From Actinomycetes bacterium (GTDB lineage Bacteria; Actinomycetota; Actinomycetes; Mycobacteriales; Pseudonocardiaceae): a DNA stretch of 46,147 nt. The stretch covers positions 1-46,147 of the forward strand of contig JAJYTH010000017.1 in NCBI GenBank assembly GCA_021793175.1, in the 5' to 3' direction. Below are positions 7,952 to 15,812 of this stretch, in pieces. The notes beneath the pieces were generated by a model. The model was given only the letters and a program-made list of their open reading frames with translations. It had not been told where the DNA came from and made no database searches. The translations under genes were made by a program, and so were the position numbers. Numbering within the stretch: position 1 is the stretch's first letter; the number at the start of each line of letters is the position of its first letter.

Positions 7952-7967
7952 CGGTCCGCTCCCTCGG

Positions 7968-8843
7968 TCAGCCGCCGAGCGTGTCGGAGACGCCGCCGAA
8001 CGTGACGTTCTCCGCCTCACCGTGCAGGGTCAGCGAGCCGGGCGCGACGTGGATCGCGGTGGGGGTCACGGTGAACGGCATCGTCCCGGCGTTGATGTCG
8101 GCCTCGAAGTTCGGCAGCAGCGCCCGCTGGACTTCCTCGGGGACGACGGTGGTCTCCTTGTCGTTGCCGAACTGCAGGCGGTGCGGCGTGATCCGGATCG
8201 TGGTCCCGTCCAGCTCGATCATGGCGAAGGCGAAGATCTCGATGCGCTCGCCGGCGACATCGGCCTTGCCGGACAGGCGCACGCCCGCGGTGGAGTCGTC
8301 GCCGTCCTCGTCGATTTCCGCGGCCCGCTCCTCGTCGACGCCCTCGCCGTGGAGCACGTACGACTTCGACGACGGCTCGATACGCAGGTCGTCGATGTTG
8401 GTCAGCGGGGCGACGCGGGCGATGTCGCTGGCCTTCAAGGTGATCTCACCCACGAGCCTGCCGATCTCGATGTTGTCGGCGTTGCCCGAGGTGAGGTCGG
8501 ACATCGGCGCGTTCACGTCGTGCAGGTTGGCCCGCACGGAGACGTCCTGCAGTTCCTGGACGCGCACCCCGTCGGCGGTGATGCTGATGTGATCGTATTC
8601 GCCGGAAGCCGCTTGCAAGGCGAATGGGAAGCCGTGAATTTCGACCGCGGGATCCTGATCCAACCCGAGTTGCTCACGTGCTTTCTGGGACACCGTGTGT
8701 TCGGCGAACGTGGCCGCCGCGAAATCGGCGCCCACCAGCAGGCCGACCAGCACGACCAGGACGATCACAATGCGTTTCACCCGGCGTCGGCTCCTTGTCC
8801 CGTTCGACTGTGCCGTCTCGGTTACAGCAGTGTTCACGATCAC
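7968..8843 (-). CDS. lmeA: LmeA-like DUF2993 lipid-binding envelope protein
   Basis: This 291-residue protein has one N-terminal membrane helix (VKRIVIVLVVLVGLLVGADFAA) and an extracytoplasmic DUF2993 domain of long beta strands. In mycobacteria LmeA binds phospholipids and supports lipomannan maturation and envelope integrity, and this gene sits in the same position (Rv0817c). The start is uncertain: GTG codons occur at 8870, 8843 and 8837; 8843 has AGGA at good spacing. It is divergent from glnR across about 130 bp and leads the strand into the thioredoxin gene. Confidence 0.83.
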   Translation of the reverse strand: MIVNTAVTETAQSNGTRSRRRVKRIVIVLVVLVGLLVGADFAAATFAEHTVSQKAREQLGLDQDPAVEIHGFPFALQAASGEYDHISITADGVRVQELQDVSVRANLHDVNAPMSDLTSGNADNIEIGRLVGEITLKASDIARVAPLTNIDDLRIEPSSKSYVLHGEGVDEERAAEIDEDGDDSTAGVRLSGKADVAGERIEIFAFAMIELDGTTIRITPHRLQFGNDKETTVVPEEVQRALLPNFEADINAGTMPFTVTPTAIHVAPGSLTLHGEAENVTFGGVSDTLGG

Positions 8844-8971
8844 TTCCGTCCTGTTGAAAGCATGTCCCACCGAGCCCGAAATGGTGTGACGCCGGTTCCA
8901 GAACTGCTGCGGTCGCAGGCCCCGGGATTATTCTTAGCCCGACCGGAACGCGGAAGCGCGGGGTGGTGCCC

Positions 8972-9739
8972 ATGAGTCTCGACCTGTTGGTGCTGACGAA
9001 GGAACACCGAGCCGCCTCCGTTCTTCCCGCGCTCGAGCTGCTGCCGCATACCGTACGGGGGCGCCGCCTGGAGCTCACCGCCCTCCTCGACACCGGACAG
9101 CCGGACATCATCCTGCTCGACGCCCGCAGTGACCTGGCCTCCGCCAAGAGCCTGTGCCGTCTGCTCAAGGACCCGGCCGAGACCGAGGCTTCCACCCCGG
9201 TGATCGCGGTGGTCGGTGAAGGCGGCCTCGTGGCCGTCAGCTCCGAATGGCGCACCGATGACATTGTGCTCCCGACAGCGGGACCCGCCGAGGTGGACGC
9301 CCGGTTGAGGCTCGTCACCACCCGTGCGAGTGCTGACGCCACGAGCGGTACCGAACTGCGCGTCGGTGACCTGGTGATCGACGAGGCGACCTACACGGCA
9401 CGGCTGCGCAAGCGCACGCTGGAACTCACCTACAAGGAGTTCGAGCTGCTGAAATACCTCGCCCAACATGCGGGGCGGGTGTTCACCCGCGAGCAGTTGC
9501 TCCGAGCGGTGTGGGGCTACGACTTCTTCGGCGGCACGCGCACCGTCGACGTGCACGTGCGGCGGTTGCGCGCCAAGCTCGGCCCGGAACACGAGCAGTT
9601 GATCGGCACCGTCCGCAACGTGGGCTACAAGTTCGAACGGCCGGGGAAGATGCGGGGGAGAATAGCGCCGGCAGCCGGACGGTTCGCCTCCTCCCCGGAC
9701 TCCGTGGGAACCACGCTTCCGGAACTCTCGGCGAACTGA
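8972..9739 (+). CDS. glnR: GlnR-type orphan OmpR-family transcriptional regulator
   Basis: This 255-residue protein has an atypical receiver domain (1-110) and a winged-helix DNA-binding domain (about 125-225; [37 protein letters not shown]). In this numbering Asp50 lies in DIILLDAR, matching the residue that in Amycolatopsis GlnR serves dimerisation and not phosphorylation; other acidic-pocket residues look absent, which is typical of this orphan class. GlnR controls nitrogen metabolism genes in actinomycetes. ATG 8972 is preferred over GTG 8963. The last 30 residues are low-complexity. mshD follows 40 bp later on the same strand. Confidence 0.88.
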   Translation: MSLDLLVLTKEHRAASVLPALELLPHTVRGRRLELTALLDTGQPDIILLDARSDLASAKSLCRLLKDPAETEASTPVIAVVGEGGLVAVSSEWRTDDIVLPTAGPAEVDARLRLVTTRASADATSGTELRVGDLVIDEATYTARLRKRTLELTYKEFELLKYLAQHAGRVFTREQLLRAVWGYDFFGGTRTVDVHVRRLRAKLGPEHEQLIGTVRNVGYKFERPGKMRGRIAPAAGRFASSPDSVGTTLPELSAN

Positions 9740-9779
9740 CCGCGGAGGCCGTGCGGCCGCTCTCCACTAGGGTTGGGCC

Positions 9780-10700
9780 ATGCACAACTTCGTGTGGGCC
9801 GAGGAACTGGGCACCGAACACCTCGACGACATTCGCGCGTTGTTGCTGGCCGCGCGCACGGCCGACGGGCGTCCCGACATCGAACCGGACGGGCCGTTCC
9901 CCGGTGAGTTCTCCGGTCCACGCCACCTGCTGTGCTTCGACGGCGACGGCCCCGCGTCCGAGCTGGTCGCCTACGCACACCTCGACGTCCGGGGCGACGC
10001 GTTCGGGCGACAGGTCGCCGAGTTGATCGTGCATCCCGCGTACCGGCGGCGCGGGCACGGCACGGCCACGCTCGGCGAAGTGCTGCGGCACGCGGACCGG
10101 CTCCGGATCTGGGCGCACGGTGACCATCCGGGGGCCGCCCGGCTGGCCGAGCGGTTCGGGCTGACGCGCGCCAGGGAACTACTGGTGATGAGCGCGTTCT
10201 CGGCCGAACATGAATGGTCCGAACCACGCCTTCCGGAAGGCATCGGGTTGCGCACGTTCGTCCCCGGCCAGGACGAGCAGGCCGTGATCGACGTCAACGC
10301 GCGCGCCTTCGACTGGCACCCCGAGCAGAGCGCGTTCGACATGAAGGCGTTGCGCGACGCGCAGCGTGAGAGCTGGTTCGACGCCGACGGGTTCTTCCTC
10401 GCCGAGAACTCCGAGGGCCGAGTCGTGGGCTTCCACTGGACGAAGGTGCACCCCGCCAACCCGAGCCGGTTCGGTGGGCGCCCCGTCGGGGAGGTCTACG
10501 TCGTGGGTGTGGACCCCGACGCGCAAGGCGGCGGCCTCGGCCGGGCATTGACCCTCGCCGGGCTGCGCTACCTACGGCAACGCGGGCTCGACCAGCTCAT
10601 CCTCTATGTCGAAGGGGACAACACGCCCGCCGTCGCCGTTTACCGCAAGCTCGGTTTCGAGACGGTGGAGACCGACGTCCAATACGCGAAAGGGTCGTGA
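9780..10700 (+). CDS. mshD: Mycothiol synthase
   Basis: This 306-residue enzyme is built of two GNAT domains. It acetylates the cysteine amine of Cys-GlcN-Ins with acetyl-CoA, the last step of mycothiol synthesis. The N-terminal domain carries LIVHPAYRRRGHGTATL and the active C-terminal domain GVDPDAQGGGLGRALTLAGL, both acetyl-CoA loops. Length and position (after glnR, before pst genes) match Rv0819. The presence of mycothiol synthesis itself marks the host as an actinobacterium. Confidence 0.95.
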   Translation: MHNFVWAEELGTEHLDDIRALLLAARTADGRPDIEPDGPFPGEFSGPRHLLCFDGDGPASELVAYAHLDVRGDAFGRQVAELIVHPAYRRRGHGTATLGEVLRHADRLRIWAHGDHPGAARLAERFGLTRARELLVMSAFSAEHEWSEPRLPEGIGLRTFVPGQDEQAVIDVNARAFDWHPEQSAFDMKALRDAQRESWFDADGFFLAENSEGRVVGFHWTKVHPANPSRFGGRPVGEVYVVGVDPDAQGGGLGRALTLAGLRYLRQRGLDQLILYVEGDNTPAVAVYRKLGFETVETDVQYAKGS

Positions 10701-10746
10701 GCGGCGGCTCGCGCCTTTGCCCACGACCCCGCGAAAGGTTCTTCCT

Positions 10747-11526
10747 TCAGCCGAAGCGGCCGGAGATGTAGTCCTCGGTGGCCTTGCTCTGCGGCATCGA
10801 GAAGATCTGGGTGGTCTCGCCGATCTCCACCAGCTCGCCCGGCTGACCGACGCCCTTGAGGTTGAAGAACCCGGTCGTGTCACTGACCCGGGCGGCCTGC
10901 TGCATGTTGTGGGTGACGATCACGATCGTGTACTCGCTCTTGAGCTCCAACATCAGGTCCTCGATGGCCTGAGTGGAGATCGGGTCGAGCGCGGAACACG
11001 GTTCGTCCATCAACAGGACGTCCGGCTGCACCGCGATGGCGCGCGCGATGCACAGCCGCTGCTGCTGGCCACCGGACAGACCGGAACCGGGCTTGCCCAG
11101 CCGGTCCTTGACCTCGTTCCACAGGTTCGCCGAACGCAGTGAACGCTCGACGACGTCGTCCATCTCCGAGCGCTTCATCTTCCGGTTGTTCAGCTTAAGG
11201 CCCGCGGCCACGTTGTCGTAGATGGACATCGTGGGGAACGGGTTCGGCCGTTGGAACACCATGCCGATCTGGGTGCGCACCCGCACGGGGTCCACGTTCG
11301 GCGCGTACAGGTCCTGGCCGTCCATCAGGACCTGGCCTTCCACCCGCGCGTTGGGCACGAGTTCGTGCATCCGGTTCAGCGTGCGCAGGAACGTGGACTT
11401 ACCGCAGCCGGAAGGACCGATCAGCGCGGTGACCGACCGTGGCTGGATGGTCATCGACACGCCCTGTACGGCGAGAACCTTGTCGTAGTAGATGTCGAGA
11501 TCCTTGACCTCGATTTGCTTTGCCAC
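10747..11526 (-). CDS. pstB: Phosphate ABC transporter ATP-binding protein
   Basis: This 259-residue ATPase powers the PstSCAB high-affinity phosphate importer. Walker A is GPSGCGKST, the signature is LSGGQQQR, and Walker B is VLLMDEP with CSALDP following, all intact. It is the last gene of the pstS-pstC-pstA-pstB order on the minus strand, 24 bp after pstA, and converges with mshD. Confidence 0.97.
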   Translation of the reverse strand: MAKQIEVKDLDIYYDKVLAVQGVSMTIQPRSVTALIGPSGCGKSTFLRTLNRMHELVPNARVEGQVLMDGQDLYAPNVDPVRVRTQIGMVFQRPNPFPTMSIYDNVAAGLKLNNRKMKRSEMDDVVERSLRSANLWNEVKDRLGKPGSGLSGGQQQRLCIARAIAVQPDVLLMDEPCSALDPISTQAIEDLMLELKSEYTIVIVTHNMQQAARVSDTTGFFNLKGVGQPGELVEIGETTQIFSMPQSKATEDYISGRFG

Positions 11527-11550
11527 AGTGCTTCCAATCCAGGTGTAGCT

Positions 11551-12645
11551 CTAGCCGCGGGTCTTCGGTGCGAACAGTCGGGAGATGAGCCGAGCGATCA
11601 GGTTGAGCACCATCACGATGATGATGAGCAGCAGCGCGGCCGCCCAAGCCCGATCGAGCGACGGTTCGGGTGGCGTCCCGGGGGCGACGTACTGGTAGTA
11701 CGCGAAAACCGGCAGGGTGGCCATGCGGTCGTCGAACGGGTCGAAGTTGTCGCCTGTGGTGATACCCACCGTCACCAGCAGAGGCGCAGTCTCGCCGATG
11801 ACCCTGGCGATGGCCAGGGTGACACCCGTGGCGATACCGGCCAACGCGGTCGGCAGTACCACTTTCAGGATAGTGCGCCATTTGGGCACTCCGAGCGCGT
11901 ACGACGCCTCCCGCAACTCGTTGGGCACGAGTTTCAGCATCTCCTCCGTCGACCGCACCACCACGGGAGTCATCAGCACGCTCAGCGCGATGGCGCCCAT
12001 CATCCCCATGCGGATACCGGTGTTGTCGAACAACAATGCGAAGAGGGAGTAGGCGAACAGACCGGCCACGATCGACGGGATACCGGTCATGACGTCGACG
12101 AAGAAGGTGATGGCCTTGGCGAGCTTCCCTTTGCCGTACTCCACCAGGTAGATGGCGGTCAGCATGCCCACCGGCACCGAGATCACCGTCGCGAGCCCGG
12201 TGATGATGAGCGTGCCCATGATGGCGTGGTACACACCACCGCCCTCGCCGAGCACGCCCCGCATCGAGTGCGTGAAGAACTCGGAGTCGAACCGGGCCAG
12301 CCCCTTCGACACCACCGTGACGATGACCGAGATCAACGGCAGCAGGGCGAGCAGGAACGCGCCCGTGACCAAAGCCGTGACCAGTCGGTCCTTGGCTTTC
12401 CTCGGGCCCTCGACGGTCCGGGACCAGGCGTAGATCACGACCGCGTAAGCGGCGGCGGCAACGATGGCCGCGCCCGCGATGTTCCAGTCGGCGAGCCACC
12501 ACAGGCCGAGACCGAACAGCGCCGCGACGGCCAGTACGGCCCACGAGGCGTATTTCGGCAACTGTCCCTGTGTGAGCGGAACACCGGACAGCGGTGTGTG
12601 AAGGTCGGTGTCTCCCGTGTCGGGAGTACTCGTCGGACTGGGCAT
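11551..12645 (-). CDS. pstA: Phosphate ABC transporter permease
   Basis: This 364-residue integral membrane permease has about eight helices: two in an N-terminal extension (residues 30-75) and six in the conserved BPD_transp_1 core. The cytoplasmic EAA-type loop is visible as LREASYALGVPKWRTILKVVLP. The long hydrophilic start (MPSPTSTPDTGD) is common in actinobacterial PstA. Its ATG shares one base with the pstC stop (TGATG), so the two are translationally coupled. Confidence 0.95.
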   Translation of the reverse strand: MPSPTSTPDTGDTDLHTPLSGVPLTQGQLPKYASWAVLAVAALFGLGLWWLADWNIAGAAIVAAAAYAVVIYAWSRTVEGPRKAKDRLVTALVTGAFLLALLPLISVIVTVVSKGLARFDSEFFTHSMRGVLGEGGGVYHAIMGTLIITGLATVISVPVGMLTAIYLVEYGKGKLAKAITFFVDVMTGIPSIVAGLFAYSLFALLFDNTGIRMGMMGAIALSVLMTPVVVRSTEEMLKLVPNELREASYALGVPKWRTILKVVLPTALAGIATGVTLAIARVIGETAPLLVTVGITTGDNFDPFDDRMATLPVFAYYQYVAPGTPPEPSLDRAWAAALLLIIIVMVLNLIARLISRLFAPKTRG

Positions 12646-13589
12646 CAGTTGGCTCCCGAGAATTCCTTGCGCCGCTCGACCACCGCGCGGGCCGTCATGT
12701 TCACGACCAGGGTGAGCGCGAACAGCACCAGACCGGACGCGATCAGCGTGTTGACGGCGATGCCGGTGGACTCGGGGAACTGCAACGCGATGTTGGCAGC
12801 GATGGTCCCCGGGTTACCGGTGCTGATGAGGTTGAACGTGACGCCGCCCGAGACCGACAGCACGATGGCCACCGCCATGGTCTCGCCGAGCGCGCGGCCG
12901 AGTCCCAGCATCGAGGCTCCGATGATGCTCGACCTACCGAACGGCAGCACCGCCATCTTGATCATTTCCCAGCGGGTGGCGCCCAGTGCCAGCGACGCCT
13001 CCTCGTGCAGCTTCGGTGTCTGGACGAACGCCTCACGCACGACGGCCGTGATGATCGGCAGGATCATCACAGCGAGGACCAGGATGGCCACCAGCATGGT
13101 GCGGCCCGTGGCCGACGCCGGTCCCGCGAAGAACGGGATGAACCCCAGGTTCTCGGCCAGCCAGCCCGTCGGTTCGACCGTCAAAGGTGCGAGCTGGTTG
13201 AAGCCCCACAGGCCGTAGACGATGCTCGGCACGGCCGCGAGCAGGTCGATCAGATAACCCAGGGCCTGCGCTATCCGTCGGGGCGCGTAGTAGGTCACGA
13301 ACAGGGCGATGGCCACCGCGAGCGGCGCGGCGATCAACAGCGCGAAGACCGCCGACAGCAAGGTGCCGAACAACAGTGGCCAGATGTAGACGAGGAGCCC
13401 TTCGCCACCGGGGATCTCGTCGGCGGGGGCGGTGATCGCCGGCCACGCCTCCGCGACGAGGAATGCCGCGACACCGGCGAGTACGACGAGGATCAGGATG
13501 CCCGCGCCTGTGGACGCGCCGGCGAAAATGCGGTCCCCCGGCCGCTGTGGCGCTCTCCGCGTGCGCGGCTTATCCGCTGTGCTGGGCAA
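12645..13589 (-). CDS. pstC: Phosphate ABC transporter permease
   Basis: This permease of about 314 residues pairs with PstA, with six to seven membrane helices and the EAA-type loop EASLALGATRWEMIKMAVLP. The chosen start is a TTG at 13589 with AAGGG seven bases upstream (PSTADKPRTRRAP...); the frame stays open to 13637, so a longer N-terminus is possible. It lies 123 bp downstream of pstS, and that gap holds a strong hairpin, so pstCAB is probably expressed below pstS. Confidence 0.93.
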   Translation of the reverse strand: MPSTADKPRTRRAPQRPGDRIFAGASTGAGILILVVLAGVAAFLVAEAWPAITAPADEIPGGEGLLVYIWPLLFGTLLSAVFALLIAAPLAVAIALFVTYYAPRRIAQALGYLIDLLAAVPSIVYGLWGFNQLAPLTVEPTGWLAENLGFIPFFAGPASATGRTMLVAILVLAVMILPIITAVVREAFVQTPKLHEEASLALGATRWEMIKMAVLPFGRSSIIGASMLGLGRALGETMAVAIVLSVSGGVTFNLISTGNPGTIAANIALQFPESTGIAVNTLIASGLVLFALTLVVNMTARAVVERRKEFSGAN

Positions 13590-13660
13590 TTGCCATCCCT
13601 TCTGATGCTGGTCGTGGTGCCCACGCGGAGCAGACACCGCGACAGCCTGAACACGGCATC

Positions 13661-13690
13661 CGGGTGGTCACCACCTCGGGTGACCACCCG
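13661..13690 (-). terminator. Hairpin between pstS and pstC
   Basis: CGGGTGGTCACC and GGTGACCACCCG form a perfect 12-bp stem with a 6-base loop, 22 bp after the pstS stop. No U-run follows. Such hairpins after substrate-binding-protein genes usually stabilise the upstream message or cause partial termination, giving more PstS than permease. That role is inferred here. Confidence 0.65.
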
Positions 13691-13712
13691 GACAGGACGC
13701 GGTGCGTCGGTG

Positions 13713-14810
13713 TCAGCTATCGGAGCCGATCGCGTCGACCGCGGGCTGGATCTCCTCACGCAGCGCGTCGGAGAGGGGGGCGGATCCGGCGTGCTGCGCC
13801 GAAGCCTGCTGGCCCTCGGAGCTGATCATGTGGTTGAAGTACGCCTTCACGAGTTCAGCCTTGTTCGCGTCACCGTAATCGGTGCAGGCCAGAGCGTACG
13901 AAACGAGGACAATGGGGTAAGTACCCTCCTCCGTCGTGTCGCGCGCGAGCTCGTAGGCGAAGCTGTAGTCGCCGCGGCCCTCGATGCGCTCGGAGACCTC
14001 CAGCACCTTGGCGGCGGCCTGCGGGGAGTAGGCGACGAAGTCGTCACCCACGCCGACCTTCACCGTGCCCAGATCGCCGGCCTGGCTGGCGTCCGCGTAA
14101 CCGATGGTGCCGTTGCCGTTGCCGACGGCCTGGACCACGCCCGAGGTGCCCTGGGCGGCCTCGCCGCCGTTCACCGGCCAGCTGTCGCTGACCTCGTGCG
14201 GCCATTCCTCCGGCGCGGCGGCCTTGAGGTATTCGGCGAAGTTCTCAGTGGTGCCCGACTCGTCCGAGCGGTTGACCGGGGTGATGTCGATGTCGGGGAG
14301 CTCGGCGTCCGGGTTGTCGGCGGCGATCTCCGGGTCGTTCCACTTCGTGATCTCCTGGTTGAAGATCTTCGCGATGGTGGCGGGCTTGAGGTTCAGCTCG
14401 TTGACGCCCTCCAGGTTGAAGATCACAGCGACGGGGGAGACATACGTCGGGATCTCCACGACCTGGCCGCAGCGTTCTTGGGCCGCCGCCAGTTCTTCGT
14501 CGTCCAGGAAGGCGTCGGTGCCGCCGAAGTCCGACCCTCCGTTGACGAACTGCTCACGGCCACCGCCGGAGCCGATCGGGTCGTAGTTCACCGTGACGTC
14601 GGGGTTGCTGTCGATGAAACCGGCCTGCCACGCCTTCTGTGCGGCTTCCTGCGAGCTAGCGCCGGCACCCGAGATCGTTCCCGAGAGATCCGATCCGTTG
14701 CCGCCTTGGCCGTTGCCCTGTTCGTTGGCTGAACCGCACGCTGCGATGCCGAGGGTGAGCGCGGCGGCCGCGGGGAGAGCGATCGCGCGGCTCAAGGGGA
14801 AACGCTTCAC
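13713..14810 (-). CDS. pstS: Phosphate-binding lipoprotein
   Basis: This 365-residue secreted phosphate-binding protein is anchored as a lipoprotein. The signal sequence KRFPLSRAIALPAAAALTLG ends in lipobox IAAC with Cys25, followed by a Gly/Asn/Gln-rich linker. Phosphate-binding blocks GAGASSQ, GSDFGGTD and NRSDESGTTENF are present. The GTG at 14810 has GAGG six bases upstream; the frame extends to 14942 but that part is leader. A PHO-box-like repeat lies about 100 bp upstream. Confidence 0.95.
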   Translation of the reverse strand: MKRFPLSRAIALPAAAALTLGIAACGSANEQGNGQGGNGSDLSGTISGAGASSQEAAQKAWQAGFIDSNPDVTVNYDPIGSGGGREQFVNGGSDFGGTDAFLDDEELAAAQERCGQVVEIPTYVSPVAVIFNLEGVNELNLKPATIAKIFNQEITKWNDPEIAADNPDAELPDIDITPVNRSDESGTTENFAEYLKAAAPEEWPHEVSDSWPVNGGEAAQGTSGVVQAVGNGNGTIGYADASQAGDLGTVKVGVGDDFVAYSPQAAAKVLEVSERIEGRGDYSFAYELARDTTEEGTYPIVLVSYALACTDYGDANKAELVKAYFNHMISSEGQQASAQHAGSAPLSDALREEIQPAVDAIGSDS

Positions 14811-15064
14811 GGTAGACCTCTTCCGAAAGGTGGCGGTCGGTTGCGGCCGACTTCTGCGGATGCTCACGATGGTGGACGTTATGGGCGGTACGTGACACCG
14901 CAGGACAGTGTTGGTGAACGGAAGTTGAACGGAATCCGACATCCGGCGGACGTCACGGAAACAGCTCAGGTATGTGACTCTGTGTTATTGAAAATGGCGA
15001 CGAATCAGGCAAATAGGGCGCAGGGCGTGAGATTTCGGCGCACAAAAGCACACTTTCGGGTGTT
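14811..15064. promoter_or_regulatory. pstS promoter region
   Basis: This 254-bp gap between phoU and pstS is clearly less GC-rich than the surroundings near 14980-15064 and holds the PHO-box-like repeat listed separately. No ORF in it looks real. Expected content is the pstS promoter and any phoU terminator; I see no convincing U-tailed hairpin. Confidence 0.5.
14913..14930 (-). promoter_or_regulatory. PHO-box-like direct repeat upstream of pstS
   Basis: On the minus strand GTTCAAC-TTCC-GTTCACC forms two 7-base units with the 11-base period of the actinobacterial PhoP PHO box (consensus GTTCACC). It stands about 100 bp upstream of the pstS start, where phosphate-starvation activation by PhoP/RegX3-type regulators is expected. 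Confidence 0.7.
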
Positions 15065-15727
15065 TTAAATCTCGTCGCTCGAGTAGCCTGGCATACGGCC
15101 TGTAACCACGAACACCATTCGACGCGCCACGGACACGGCGTGGTCAGCGTAGCGCTCGTAGAACCGGCCCAGCAACGTGACGTCCACGGCGGTGGCCACA
15201 CCATGCTCCCAGTCCTTGGCCATGATGACGGTGAACAGGTGACGGTGGATGTCGTCGACCTGGTCGTCGTCGGTCTCCAGGCTGCGGGCGGCTTCGATGT
15301 CGCGAGTCTTGATGATCTTCTCGACCCGGCGAGCCAACCGGACCACGATCTTGCCCATGTCGGCGAAGTACGGCTGCACGTTCGCCGGCAGGACCGGCTC
15401 GGGGTGACGACGACGGGCCGCCTTGGCGACGTGCAGGGCGAGGTCACCCATTCGTTCGAGGCTTTCGGCCGCGTGGATGGCGGCGAGCACGATCCGCAGG
15501 TCGGTGGCCACAGGTGCCTGCAGAGCGAGCAGTGCGTACGCCTGTTCCTCGCAGTCGGCGCGTGCGTCGTCGACCAGAGCGTCGTCGCTGATGACCTGCT
15601 CCGCCAGCTCCAGGTCCGACTCCAGCATGGCCTTCGTCGCCCGCTCCATGGCTTCCGCCACCTGAACGGACATATCGGCCAACTTCGTGGCCAGGTTATC
15701 GAGTTCGACGTTGTAAGCCTCACGCAT
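15065..15727 (-). CDS. phoU: Phosphate signalling protein
   Basis: This 220-residue all-helical PhoU protein has two three-helix bundles; metal-binding E/DXXXD-type motifs are visible around AESLERMGDLALHVAK and GRFYERYADHAVSVAR. PhoU links the Pst transporter to the phosphate sensor kinase and represses the Pho regulon when phosphate is plentiful. ATG 15727 is chosen, with an in-frame GTG nine bases upstream. It is transcribed in the same direction as pstS but separated by a promoter region, and has its own PHO-like repeat 45 bp upstream. It is the PhoY2 (Rv0821c) equivalent. Confidence 0.93.
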   Translation of the reverse strand: MREAYNVELDNLATKLADMSVQVAEAMERATKAMLESDLELAEQVISDDALVDDARADCEEQAYALLALQAPVATDLRIVLAAIHAAESLERMGDLALHVAKAARRRHPEPVLPANVQPYFADMGKIVVRLARRVEKIIKTRDIEAARSLETDDDQVDDIHRHLFTVIMAKDWEHGVATAVDVTLLGRFYERYADHAVSVARRMVFVVTGRMPGYSSDEI

Positions 15728-15771
15728 GAGATTCACTCTACGTGCGGGTTAACACCTGTGCCGTACCGTGA

Positions 15772-15789
15772 AGTGAAGCTCCGGTGAAC
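15772..15789 (-). promoter_or_regulatory. PHO-box-like direct repeat upstream of phoU
   Basis: On the minus strand GTTCACC-GGAG-CTTCACT reads as one perfect and one 5/7 PhoP unit with 11-base spacing. It lies 45 bp before the phoU start. Together with the pstS site it suggests phoU itself is in the Pho regulon. Confidence 0.55.
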
Positions 15790-15812
15790 CGCGGCTGTAC
15801 ACCTGTTATGTG

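Noticed and set aside
11251-14732. Two very long plus-strand ORFs opposite pstA, pstC and pstS
   Set aside because: His/Arg/Gly-rich shadow frames typical of high-GC antisense; the minus-strand pst genes have clear motifs.
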